This document shows, in pieces, positions 34,301 through 46,331 of a DNA stretch of 64,000 nt. Numbering within the stretch: the first letter of the stretch is position 1; each line of letters begins with the position of its first letter. The stretch lies in the NCBI GenBank assembly GCA_946699065.1, contig CAMPDV010000018.1:1426001-1490000 (forward strand). The letters are read 5' to 3'. This stretch comes from Loxodes magnus (taxonomy: Eukaryota; Ciliophora; Karyorelictea; Loxodida; Loxodidae). The notes under the pieces were generated by a model. The model worked only from the letters and a program-made list of their open reading frames with translations. It was not told the DNA's origin and made no database searches. The translations under genes were made by a program, and so were the position numbers.

Positions 34301-37300
34301 TCTTCAATTCCTTTTGCATCACATTAAATTAAATGAAGTAAAGTATTCAACGTAATTCTTGTAGATTCCATCTGCTTAACTTTCACAGAGTCCTGTTTTG
34401 CTATTTGTATTATATTCTTTTCAAGTAGCTAAAATATCTTTAGCGACAGATCGTTAGGAAATACTTTTTGTTCCTAGCAACTTTCATAAAACGCTGAATA
34501 TACCATATGTTTGAATAAGTCGAAGATAATATTTTCTTACTTGTTTTATATAGCTTATTGCATTTATTTTTGGAGTAAGTCTAGTATTTCCTCCTTTTGT
34601 CTCAAAATATTGCCTAAAGGCTGCCAAGTCTCTTGGATTTAGTTAGTAACTTCCTCGAATACTATCACTGACGCATTTTCAACTGTAGATGCTTCACATT
34701 CCTTTCTTTAAATAACGAACTAAGATTACTAGATATCTGTCTATTAGTTAACAAGCACATTATATACAGTTAAATGGTATGGATTTCAAGCGTAGTTAGA
34801 ATAGATTGATCTTTGTCCAAATTAAAGTAAGAGCTGCTATATGAAGCCTTCATTGTTTTTATTGAGAATTTAAGTTAGCCATTTAGTCTATATGTTAATA
34901 TCTTCGCATATTAAATACCATCCAGCACATAAGATTTACCAGCATATATCACTATCAGTCTATTCATTTTAAATAATCTCCCATATTAATTTTTCAACCT
35001 CCTATATTTATTTATTAGTTCGTTTATCGTTAAACTAGAACCATTTTAGTATGTGCTTTAATATTTGTTTCCTTATTTGAGCATCATCTTAACTTATGTT
35101 ATATAGCTCAATTAATGCCTAGAGACTTTGATTATCTCCATCAATACAAAAGGCAAACATTTTTTTGTTTTGTACTGAAATTTTCTTCTTAGTGGGTACT
35201 AAAGTTTTATTCTTAAATGGCTTCTTGCCTTCTACGTATAAAAGTGGACTGCAGTTCTTAGAAAGCTAAGGCCCTTCTTCTTTCTTTACCTATTGCTTCT
35301 TTTTGGGCTGTTTCTTTACTATTTTTTAGTATCAAGAGGACCTTTTAAATTGAGCTCATTGAACCATTCCTAATACTCCTTCTCTTCAGCTTTTTTACAT
35401 CTTTATTGCAATTTTTCGATAATTTTTATTAAATGACTCTTTAGATCAGTTACTTCTTAGCTATCTCCTAACCCTTCTGTCTATTTAAGGAGGTGTTCAT
35501 ATTTAGTAAAGGCAGCTTTGTAGTTAGCAAGCCATCTTTTCCATCTCCAAGGACAAGCATAGCGAATAGATTCAATCTTACTTAATAAGTTTAAGTTATA
35601 TAACACGAAGTTATCACTTTACTCCAGGTCATACTTTTCATCAGACCAATCACGCCCTACTTGTATTTACATTGTTTAATGAGTGTTAAGGAGTAGAGAG
35701 AAAAAGTTCTTGCCGACTGGATCATAACAGACAACGCTCTCTATAAAGAAATTTTCTTCAGATTCGAAATTTCCTATATGAGTTCCTTTTAGTTAAGACT
35801 GGACATCTATATGTTCGGGTATTTCAATTTGGAAAACTGGGTTCAGTATGTTTTAATAATTGTTAGCTCCTCCTATTTAGTTTGGCAATATGAAATGTTA
35901 ATAGCCTAGGTTTTTTACATGATTAGAATCAGTTGAAAATACCTTTGCAATAGCTCCAATTCCTTCTGGGCTTATATAATGAAGCGATAGATAATTTCCA
36001 TCTAGAATTCAAACTCCTTTCATATGATCGGGGTTAAGAATGCTTTCAGGTTTAACTGCTACTTCCAATTTATTGTTCTTAGTATTTTCATGAGTCATTT
36101 CAGATTAACATATCAAAGTCTCTTAACTTGAAAACACTGTAATTCTTCCCTTCTCACGGTCTCCGTTTTATACTAGATATAAAGCTGCAAGTTCAATATC
36201 ATTTCCATTTATTTAGAGAGCTCTTTGACACTCTTGAATTGTAAAGTAATTAGAGAAGGATTAATATAGCTCGACAGCCAGTTCAGATGTTTGCTGTACT
36301 TCATTTTGCTAATTGCTTGCATTAGACACATCGAATTTATAAAGAACAAAGTCTAGATTTTTGTCTTGAACAGCTTTATTTTCTTGCTACTTTTTCTTTT
36401 CACTTTTCTAGCGGGATAGTTTCTATTATTCTTGTTCTATTTACTTCATTTTCTCGGATATTTGTCCATTACTCTTTTCTCCTTTTTTTTACAATTTTGG
36501 TTCAAATAGTTCTGAGAATTTGGCTTATTCTAGCTTTTCTTCTTGAGGTTACTTTAGAGATTACTGTTTTTTAAGTTCTTGTTTAGCCTTCTTTTCTTAA
36601 AGCTATTCTGGAGTAAGTTGAACTGTGCTTATTTTCATTCCTATTATATATATGAATTTTCCATCTGTCAAGAGAGGATATTACCTATTCATTTGAGCAA
36701 TACTTCCTTACTAAAAGATAGCTGGACAGAATAAGGTAATAAGACCACATTTTTAGAATGTATTAGGATCAATTATATCTAACTAGCTCAAGTCTCTGTG
36801 TACATTTTTAAAGTAAAGCTTTCCTTGACAGTAGACCCACTAGCCTTCTTCTGATCTTTCGATTTGTTTGTATAAGTAAACCTTTCCCAGTATAGAATTA
36901 TTGCCTGTTCCTATTTTATACATACCTGCTTTATGAACTCCAATGAAAATATAGAGATATTAACCGTCTGTGGTTATTGAAGTGTTTTATGGAGACATTC
37001 CTTTGAAAAACATTTGAATCGGGACTTTAAAGCTTCCATAGGTGCAGCTTGGTTTGATATAATGTAAGTTCTTGCAGTTAGCTGTTATTTATTCAAGTTT
37101 AGTGGTGAAATGGGAAAACTGTTGGCATATTCTTTGAAATTTTATCTTTTTTTCATATCTCTTTACTTCTACTAAGGCTTTTAAGTAATGTGTGTAAGAT
37201 CCTGACATTGCTGAAACTACAAGTAATGCGACTAAGGCATCACACAGTAAGTTAGTCAGATTTTTTCCTTGATTGATCTTTTTTGTGGTTTCTGATAAAA

Positions 37301-37874
37301 ATTATTTTGCTTGCTAATAGAACTTAAATTCTTGATCAAAGGGTTCAAGGAATAGGCTTAGCATTGGAAGTTATTTTAATCTCTCAGTCAGATTAATCAC
37401 ATTTTCGTTTCAATCTAAAGGAGACATTGAAGGAAGATTCTAATGGTTTCATTAGTTGAGTGATAGCGCTTTGATGTTAACGTTACATTCCTTAGTATCA
37501 ACTCTTGGATAATATTGAGTTTTCTTCATATTGGAGGCTAAGTTTATATTATGGTAGATTAAAGCATATCTATTATAGTAAGCTAGCATTGCCTAACGAC
37601 TCAAGCTTGACAACATACAAATTTTTCTACTCTCTGAAACGAGGCTCTTTTATCTTGCTTACGTATAATGCTCATCATTCAGTTCTAACAGCCCAAACAT
37701 TCTGTCAGTGATTTAAGTTTCAGAATCTTTAGGCTACGAATTTATGTAAGATAAGGGTATTCCCTAAAACTAGTCTTCAGGCGGCATAACATTTATTCTA
37801 AACGATTACATGAAAGCCCAATCAGGGCATTCCATACTTGCCTCTTCGGCAAAGAAGAATAGTTCTTCTCACAT
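25363..37874 (-). CDS. giant HECT-type E3 ubiquitin ligase, about 4,162 aa
   Basis: Read from ATG 37874 (second codon TGA=Trp, MWEELFFFAEEAS) to TGA 25363-25365, with one 23-nt intron at 35319-35341 that exactly reconciles start and stop frames. N-terminal ~500 residues include beta-rich repeats (TDGQYLYIFIGVH, LTDGKFIYIIGMK). Near residue 550 is a UBA-like helix set (TIQECQRALQINGNDIELAA). A Lys/Glu-rich linker lies around 1640. A RanBP2-type zinc finger starts at Trp3329 (WSCSICTFENP, then CEMCQN). The HECT domain fills the last ~430 residues (FEFLGILMGCCIRTG, DGTVIDLIPQGRYEP) with catalytic Cys4100 in ADTCFFHFELPNY, followed by an acidic tail. It transfers ubiquitin from E2 via Cys4100. 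Much of the central part is unassigned; that one gene spans all of it rests on continuous frame. Confidence 0.88.
35319..35341 (-). other. 23-nt intron in the HECT gene
   Basis: GT-AG on the minus strand with a tactaa element before the acceptor. It joins FNELNLK to VKKQPKKKQQ. Its length (2 mod 3) is exactly the correction needed between the start-codon and stop-codon frames. Confidence 0.85.
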
Positions 37875-38123
37875 TTATTATTAAAACCAAAATTAAAATC
37901 CTATTTATAACTTACTTTCTATATCCAAATCTTCTAGAACAAATCTTATCTGTCATCAACTTATCAGAATCAACCATTCTTCTCAAATTATTTTGCTATA
38001 TTTCAATCTCCTTGGATGCTTAATATTTTCTTACTAGTTTATAATCAATAGCTTTAAAGTCTTTTTTATCCCATAAGCTCATAGATATAATTTGATAAAT
38101 AGATCTTAAGAAAAGGACAAAAG

Positions 38124-39197
38124 ATGAAATAAGGATACAGTATCTTAAAATAAAGTACTTAGTCTATAGATAAAATGCTTATTACTCTCATATGAAAGTA
38201 AAGCTTTAAGCTTAATTTCTTTTAAATTAAGGGTTACTATAAGGAATTTAATAAGTAGCCTATCTTTTGATATGCTTTTAGTTTTCTTCTATAGAGTGAG
38301 TAAAAAGAATTTAACTAGAGCATATATCTGTGAAGTGTATAGCAGTATATTTTAGTTTCTTAAAATTAGTGCTTATAAGGCAAAATGTATAAATAGAATA
38401 TATTAAGTTTGGATATGTAAATTAAAAGGAAAACACTTAAATAGCTATATTCTAGTGCTTTATAGCAAAACAATTTTTCTAATTAATAACCTTTCTTTAA
38501 AAGTAAGAAATTAAATAAAAAGTGAGTAAAAGCTTTGATTAATAGCTTTCTTTATGTTAATTATTTAGTAAAATAGCCTTTAATTCATTGAATTTAGCTC
38601 AAAGATGAGACAATTAACTTAGCTTTAAACTGAAGATAATAAAAGTTATTGTTTCAGAATTATTCTTTTAACCTTTAATAAAGTAAAAGCAGAAAAACTA
38701 TTTTTACAGATAAAGTTAAAATAAAGACTAACTATTATGATGGTAAATCCTTTTTCTTCAATTAACCAAAGAAAATTTCTGAGCAAAGTGTTTTTATTAT
38801 ATTTATGTATCTTAACCATTTACAACATCTGGACTATGTTTTGCGGAAAATAAATTAAACTATATATTGTAGTTGCTAGCTACAAATGTATTATAGCGGT
38901 TTATTTAGATTTAATTAGCGAATTATTGTAAAGAAATGTGATTTATAATATTACTTTCTTAAACCAAATTTGCCATTATTTAAGTATATTCATTTTTAAG
39001 TAAAAAGTTGTTCATTTATGAATTCATCCTTTCTTCTTGGTAATAAATAAGCAAAGTTTCTTCATTTGATTTTATATATTTATCATTTTATAGTTGTAAG
39101 TTTGATTACTCTAGTTAAATGTATTATTTCTGCTTTTTATAAGTGTCATGTTGATAATAGAGTGTATAGGATAATATGTAAATTTCTTTACTAGTGA
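38124..39197 (+). CDS. putative membrane protein, weakly supported
   Basis: A frame from ATG 38124 to TGA 39195-39197 (357 codons). The 3' half, from about 38620, is free of TGA and has G bias at codon position 1 (TNYYDGKSFFF, ISEQSVFIIFMYLN, ILYIYHFIVVSLITLVKCII). The 5' half has six in-frame TGA and looks non-coding, so the true start may lie inside or be reached by an intron. Product unknown; hydrophobic C-terminal segments suggest a membrane protein. Confidence 0.33.
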
Positions 39198-39419
39198 AAG
39201 TACTAAAATTAAATAAAAGTTAGTTATAATACTAATTTGATTAATGATACTTTTCAGATGTCTTAAAGGTATTTATTAGTAGCTAAAGCTCACAGATTAA
39301 TGTAAACTAGTGAAAGCTAAAATATTTTTGGTAGACTTTCTTAGGGTTATTTTTAGTTATTTTTACTCTACTAAAAATCAATTTTTTAAAGGGTTTCGTC
39401 AATGGTCTAGGATTTAATT

Positions 39420-39832
39420 ATTTAAGTCTCTAAAATTTGAAAGTAAAAGAGATTTTTAAGGTGGTTTAGAGTGATATATAAGGGTTAAATGTAAGGTTAT
39501 ACTGAGATAGTTATCAAGGAGGTATACAATTAAATTTTATCACAGGCAGCTTAGTAAGACTGGGAATAGAAGATATCTATTTCATAAAAAAATACATAGT
39601 TCAAACATAAAGTTATAATATGAATACTCCCATGTATGTTGTGCTTGGTAATAGAATATTTACCTTAAAAAATTTTATTAATTTATTGCCAACAAGAAGG
39701 AATTTCTTTTGGAGTTTAGTTATAATATAAATTTGGACTTTACCTTGGGTTTTAATCAAATACATTATAAAAATATTGTTCATAGAGATTTAAAAAGTAA
39801 CAATATATAAAGGTAAATGTAGAAATGATGCT
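39420..39832 (+). pseudogene. protein kinase relic with a frameshift
   Basis: Two overlapping frames each give part of a kinase domain. The first gives a beta-4/5-like stretch (MNTPMYVVLGNRIFTLKNFI); the second gives the catalytic loop NIVHRDLKSNNI, preceded by LGFNQIHYK. The frame changes between INLLP and KEFLLEF where there is no GT-AG segment to splice. No glycine loop, VAIK lysine or DFG motif was found around it. I read it as a decayed fragment; an unrecognised intron or a base-calling error are alternatives. Confidence 0.5.
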
Positions 39833-39970
39833 TGGAAGGATGTATATTTAAATAGATAATGTTGTAACTATAATAAACTAATATACGAAATAGATTGATA
39901 ACTCAGTTAAAAATTATAATGATTAGGTATTTAAAGAAATATCTAATAGATTTCAGCTTTAATTCTTAGT

Positions 39971-42822
39971 ATGCTAAATCTACATATAGTAAATTCCACT
40001 AATTCACTTAATATACATAAGCGATTTAAGTTCCCCATTATAATCTGCTTTCTTTTTTACTATAAACAATTTCAGCTCTTTCAAATGTTATTTAATCCAT
40101 TCCAATCTTTTGATTAATAGTCTCATAATAGCTTTTTTATTTTGAAACTTATTAAATTATAGAGTCTTCCAAAAAGGATATTCGCCTCTATTAAAATTTA
40201 ATAAAGCAATTATAGATTATGACAATCTCTTGATTTATTATCTCTAAAGTGTGCAAATGCTTATTTCATTACATTAACGGAATAATATCTTAGTTGCTTA
40301 AAGCTAAATTATAAAGCGTTGAATATCTAAACTTGATTAAATTTATTTGATAATTTAAAATTACTTGAACTTCATAGTTGCTTACAGTTTACTAAATGAC
40401 TAAAATAATTAATCTTTGTTTTTAATTTAAGAGTTTAGCTCTATTTATTTCCGTTAGTTAGCTGCTAGAATTTATATTCCACAGTTTATTCATCTAACTA
40501 TGTTGAATCAACAAACCCTTGCTATTCCTATTTCTATCCATAAATAGCTTTTTAATAAAAAGATTCACTTTGAAGTTAATTAAATTAGTTCAAATACAGA
40601 GATTTAAGATTCGTAGTAGTTTGCAATAGGATAGTTAAGATTTCTTCACTGTATTTTTAGGAGTTGGATAGTTAGCTTATTAACACTTATAGTTACTATT
40701 ACCAATCATCCTTTTACTTCTAGATATTAGCAAGTGAAAATTTAATACTCCTAATTTTAATAACTTTCAAGGTTAATAAAATCTATTAAAAGCGTTCTTT
40801 TAATCCTTTTATATTTGGCGTTGAAGATTAAATGCATAATTAAAGTTATTTCAGTTTATCTAGTTTAAATTAAATCTATAACTACTTATCTATTAACTAT
40901 CCTTAATAGATTGATACTTAGAGAAAAAGTAACTTAGCTAAGTATTTAAATCTTTATTAGCTAGAGTCATTTTAAAGTTCCTAAATAAGGTTTAATCTAT
41001 CATTTGTATAACATAAATGATTATGAATAAGAGATTTGTAAAAGTATTTATGTTGTTCATTTCATAAACTTTAAGAAAAATCAATTAAGTCTTTCTTAAG
41101 CTTTTAATTTGTAATACTCTAATTATTTTAAGTTGCTAAAATCAAAGCTAAGTACATATGAAACTTCACCATTGATCCTTTCCTTTAATAAATTCTGTAT
41201 TTTAAATGAGTAAAGCATATATTAATTCTCTCTTTAGAGTCTATATTTCCTTTAGCTTTTATTTTAATTCTTTTACTATTTCTATTTCTTACCCCTTTTT
41301 AAATAACTTTTAAGAAAGCCTTCTAAGTTAATAACTTGATTTACTAAACTATTTTAGATAATCCTTTATTTTATATTTTTAGCCTCCCATTTCGAAACGA
41401 ACCATTTTAATATTTTTTAACTACCAAACTTAGTTTTTCTTATTAGTTTAGTCTATTTCTATCTACCTAATTCTATGATAAACTTTAAAGTTATTAAATT
41501 AAATTAATTTAGCCTTCTAAAATAAAAGAGCTTTAATAGTTTCTATCTAGTATTAGTTATAAGTTTTTGATTATCTTCAAAGTTGATAATTGATTACTAT
41601 AAGATTATTTAGATTTATAAACTGAGAGTTTACTCTTCTCATATCTAATATGCATTTAGTCACTTTAATTCCTAGTACTTATGTGACTAAGAGTTTAACG
41701 AACACATCTATAATTGCCTTCACTTTTGAGGCTTTTATTTGAGGGATTTTCTTATAACTAATAATTTTGGGTTAAGATTAGAAGAAGTTAATTTAATATA
41801 ATTAGACTCAAGAAGCTAACTTTCTTAAGTTAAGAAATTTGAATTTATAAGGAATTATTAAAGAGAAAGCTAGAAAAGCTAAAATTGAAAATTTAAGTTA
41901 AATAAATAGCTCAAATAGTAAAGAAGAGCAATTCAAGTTACTTTATAAGAAGATTTATAACAAAAAGCATGATTAAGAACTTTAAGAAAATTAAAACTTT
42001 ATTAAAGCACAACTTGTCTATTCCATTCAACTAGTAGAGTCTATTTATCTGTCTTACGAAAATAAAGTAAATACTATAATTAAGAATTTAAATATGCTAA
42101 TAAGATTAGCATTACAGTTCTTTTACTCTTATTAAAACTTAGATAAACTTTAAATCTTAAACAATTAATTTTTATTCAAAATTATTTAGATAATTCAAGT
42201 TTAAATTTTCAATCAGCAATTAGATAAGATTTATATATAAGTTGCAGTTTTAGAAATACAATCTTTCGCTTTCTTTTCAGATTTCTTCTTATGAAACTAG
42301 CAATTTTTACCAAATTTTTGATAAAATAAATTTTTATATTTTTAGAAGATATTAATATAGCTCTTAATCCTATATCTAATAACAGTAAAAATACGCTTAA
42401 AAAAATAATTTTTTTAGTTTTTCCAGATTTCTTTTTTCTTTTAAGCTTCTTTAAACTTTTTAAAAGAGTAAGCCCTTTGATTGATGACAGTCTTAGATAT
42501 AGTTATGAGCTTTATATTTGTAATGATATTTAATAATTAATAATTAACTATTTTATTACCTTACATCTAATTATCCTTTGGATAATACAAGTTCTTCCTT
42601 TCTTCGTTATAAGATTTATTTCATTACTAGGCAATTTAAAAGCTTTAAAACGCTACTTCCCAACTATTTTAGCCATTTCAATCTCTACTAAAATTTACAC
42701 TAATCTATATCTCTTAGTTACATATTTCCACTTATTCCTATCATTCTCTTTATCATTCAACATCAATTAAACTAAGTAGTATTCGCTTTCAAAACCTAAA
42801 ATAAAGAAATATTAAAAAGTGA
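39971..42822 (+). CDS. large multi-pass membrane protein, about 943 aa
   Basis: Model: ATG 39971, one 20-nt intron (gtttttgattatcttcaaag, 41562-41581), TGA 42820-42822; the length is an exact multiple of three. Residues 50-180 hold leucine-rich stretches (LSLKCANAYFITLT, LNLFDNLKLLELHSCLQF). The middle is polar (RSFNPFIFGVEDQMHNQS) and the rest has hydrophobic segments (IFPLAFILILLLFLFLTPF) alternating with Lys/Gln helices (SNSKEEQFKLLYKKIYN). G bias at codon position 1 follows the chosen frame on both sides of the intron. Many Trp are TGA. It resembles in general plan the large uncharacterised transmembrane proteins abundant in ciliates. The start is tentative; 40086 is an alternative ATG. 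Function unknown. Confidence 0.5.
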
Positions 42823-43124
42823 AGCAAAAAAGTAAGGGTAAATTAGATATTAGCAAACGGTTATCCAAGATAAAGCAGCATTAAGTTTAGTTAAATGGAT
42901 TAAAATGTTAGGTAGTAAATAAAAGTAAGGAAGTAGCTTAAACTTAATAGAAATAGAATAAAATAGATAACTTGTACTTAGTTTTCTTTATTTAGCTTTA
43001 TCTATTATACGCTTATTTTATTTCTGCTTAATAAGTTTGAAGCATCTTCTTGAACTTAATAACTTAAATTTTTAAAGTAAAGTAGTTAATTATATTATAA
43101 AGCAGTATAAAATATACTAAATAT
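42823..43124. other. intergenic stretch
   Basis: About 300 nt of AT-rich sequence with no coding bias seen. Confidence 0.4.
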
Positions 43125-43325
43125 ATGGAAGGAATACTCAAAAGTTATTTTGCTCATAAAAAGTGGAGGAAGCTAAATACTAGAATCTCTAGATTTAGGG
43201 AAGGCAGATTGAAAGTCTCCCACAAAATTGAAATTTCTGCCTATGAAGAGAAGCTTTGGAAATAAAATATATATATAGCAGCAGGAAGTAACGAAATTCA
43301 ACCTAATAAAGCAGTTGAGTTATGA
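43125..43325 (+). CDS. small ORF, 66 aa
   Basis: MEGILKSYFAHKKWRKLNTR at the start, ending QPNKAVEL before TGA 43323-43325. It is richer in G+C than its flanks and has mixed, protein-like composition without low complexity. It sits 157 nt outside the inner boundary of inverted repeat arm B. No family recognised; it could be a gene or a fragment of one. Confidence 0.35.
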
Positions 43326-43711
43326 TTTGTTAGTTAAAGTTGTACATAATCTCAAAAGAGGTAGGAACTGGAGAAAGATAATAAAAAATTTATATAAAGC
43401 TGTAATTATCTCAGTAAATTTAACCAACACTAATTAATTAGGAAAGAGACTTATAAATATACTGAAATATATAATAGAGTCATCCTTACAGTCTATTAGC
43501 CTCTAATGTATACTAGTAATTCTATCTTAGTGAGACATACTAAATTATATATCTTTAATAGTTTTCGTTAAACAATAGAGAGTAAGAAAGGTAGTTGTTA
43601 ACTATCCACTTTCAATATAATTTTGATATTTTAAACGAAATGTTATTTTGATATTACTAAAGACTTGATGACAAGCTAGTTTGATTGTATATAAATAAAC
43701 TATAAGTTTAA

Positions 43712-45317
43712 TCAAATTGGAGGAATAAGATTTGCACTGTTTAATTGCATTCCATTCATATTATAGAGTCCTACTACTTGTTTATCTACATAAGGAACTA
43801 TATAAAATCTTACCACTTGGAGGTACAAAATTTGGATCTTGTTTCTGCAATTATTGGAAAAGGTCATTCCAGCGTAATGTGGATATTTAGTATTAAGGTA
43901 AAGCATACATATTATAATAGCTATTTATAACCCCTTCCTTATACTATGACTTAACAGCTTCTTCAAATGCATTTGGGTTTATTTAATGAAGAGCCTCTTT
44001 AATAGCATTAAGAGATTACTTAAAAGTTAGACTTTCATGTGAGTTAGCTAATTAGTATATAGTAGGCACTATTAAAGGGAAAATAGTGCTTGTATAAACT
44101 TTTATAATTGAGATTAATTTATCATTCTCTAATAATTTCAATGCTTTTTCAGCTACTTCATGATGAAGTCCAGAAATGCACTTCATCAGAAGTTTGAATA
44201 ATTTAGGAATTAATGACTCGATTCCGGTAATTTCACAGACATTTAGTACTTCTAGAATCTCTTCCAGAAATAATATTTCTTTTTTTGAATTTGTAAAAGG
44301 CCAATATCTAAGTAAACCTTCCAAAAGAGGAATAGCTAACGAATTGTCTTTAGTTATAAATGACACAGTGCAATATTTAAGTGATTAGTGATATAAGTGA
44401 CTATTTTATACCTTATGCAAAGGAATTATTATAGTCCTGAAGAAAACAACATGTTCTTCTCTTAAAGGAATAGCAAAGCCAGATATAATTTTAGATAGAA
44501 TACACAATATTTCATCTACTCCATTAAAATGCCCTTTTTCATGAATAGCAGATAAAAGTAAATCATTAATAACACTTCTAATCATTTTTCTTCTAGGAAC
44601 TATCTTAACGTACGTTCTTTAAAGGATATAATAAAGAATTAATCTTTCTTATTTTTCTTCACTATCGAAGAGTTGAAGTAGATCTCATATAAAAGTATGA
44701 GTAATGAAGATTTTTAATGTCTTGACACTTATACTTTCGCTTGCTATCAAATTTAAAAAAAACTCATATAAATCTTATAGGTATGGTCATTGGGAGTCTA
44801 CAACTATACTTACTTCATTCACTCCAATCTCATCAATTTTTTCAGCTCCAATATTCTTTAATTTAAGAGGTCTAAAAATATTTTTCTCAATCATATCAAA
44901 TATAAGATCCAAGTGAGGCTCACAAAACTATAGAACATTGCTAGAATTTTCAATAAATTAGTTAATTTGCTATATAACATTTAATCGTTCTAACTTTAGC
45001 TCTACATCCTTATTCTTATCAGTATAATCCAATGTTTAGGAAAGTATTTCTAGTCATTTTAAAAACTTTTAATCTTTATTATTTTACACAAGAAGCTTTT
45101 ACTTAAATAGTAGAACCAAGAGAGCTTCATTTTTAATATTATACCACGACAGAGTTTTTTCATCTTCTAGCTAGATTTCAGAAAACGTTAATTCTTACTA
45201 ATCTTTAGGAATTCCTTCAGAGTTTTATATTTAATCCTTAACACTCTCAATAGTATTTCATGCCTTAACATTTAATTTAATTATTCTTTAGATGGGAGTT
45301 TTTACATAAATTCACAT
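43712..45317 (-). CDS. ubiquitin-like/PP2A B56 fusion, copy B
   Basis: Same 529-residue length, same 16-nt intron (43798-43813) and same stop as copy A. The frame is intact throughout, with mostly conservative changes. Notable differences: in the Ubl part, a Trp TGA codon of copy A (KDWIQ) is TAA=Gln here (KDQIQ); LLLYNI is LSWYNI, nearer to ubiquitin's LSDYNI at Ser; and HLVLRF is LLVLLF. In the B56 part GVNEVSIVVDSEWPYL reads GVNEVSIVVDSQWPYL, retaining the TGA-encoded family Trp. Both copies therefore look functional, and the fusion predates the duplication. Confidence 0.87.
43798..43813 (-). other. 16-nt intron in Ubl-B56 copy B
   Basis: gtaagattttatatag on the minus strand, identical to the intron of copy A. 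Confidence 0.85.
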
Positions 45318-45328
45318 TTTTTGCTAAA

Positions 45329-45777
45329 TCAACTATTTACTTTAGTATCTAAAGCTACTAATGCTTTCTGTTGTTTACCAATAACTACTGATATATCATA
45401 TTTCTAGATTCCTAGTTTTACAGCTTTAAACTGCTTAATATTACTATATGATAATAGATTAAGATATTCTATAAGGGAGAAAATGTTAGTTTTAGAAGAC
45501 TTTCATATGCAAATTTTCAGATTCAACTAAATTTATAGTTACAAAACAAGAATTTTTGATAGTCTATTAACTTGTCTAATAAATTCGTTTAATACTCTTA
45601 ATAAAAGATACTCAATTTACATCTTAAAGATACCTGCAAAGCTATTTGAATATAAAATACTTGATTGCTGCATGTAATTAATCCTTTAGTACCTTCTCAT
45701 TTATTAAATACTATATATTTACTCTAAAGTTATAGATATCGATTCAAATCATTTACTTATCTAAAAGATAATTTCAT
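45329..45777 (-). CDS. small two-exon gene, copy B, 141 aa
   Basis: Counterpart of 12426-12874, with the same length, a 23-nt intron in the same place and the same stop. Replacements are conservative (MKVTFRQ to MKLSFRQ; KILIALDTKINS to KALVALDTKVNS; LGVQKYD to LGIQKYD), and a TGA-encoded Trp (NKWEGTKG) is kept. This pattern indicates selection on protein sequence. Function unknown. Confidence 0.6.
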
Positions 45778-46331
45778 TTCTATTTCTAAAGCTAAGTACT
45801 AACTCTCCTTTAACTATGTTCTTTAGTTTTCATACATAGTCTTAGTTCTATATGTATGTCAAACTATTTTCTTATTAGATTAAAACACAGAAGCAATAAT
45901 AAAAATAAGAAAAAAGAGAGAAAGTTTCTTTAAATCTAATTACACAATCCTTATATTTAGCATAAATATATATACTTATATACTTGTTTAATCTATCATA
46001 GAAAGAAATTAGATACTAGATAGCTTAAATTAATACTCAATACTCTTAAATTGCTATAATCTTATATTTCCAGGTTATTTATTTAAATTTAATAGCAACT
46101 CTTCTTTGTGTAAAAATATCTAAATTAATATATACTTAAATAACTACTTTTTAGCTAATACTTATAGTTCCCTAGAAACATTATTGAAATGTTTTCTCTA
46201 TCTAATTGTTAGATCTTAAAGATATTACTAAATTTAAGCTAATTGAGGACAGATACTTAATATGTGTTGTCTAAATTATATTTAAGAAATTAGATATTTT
46301 TCAGAAAAGGTTGTAGTTAAGATGTTTATAC

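Noticed and set aside
37700-37790. An intron near the 5' end of the HECT gene
   Set aside because: First suspected from an apparent frame change; recounting the bases showed the frame is continuous from ATG 37874.
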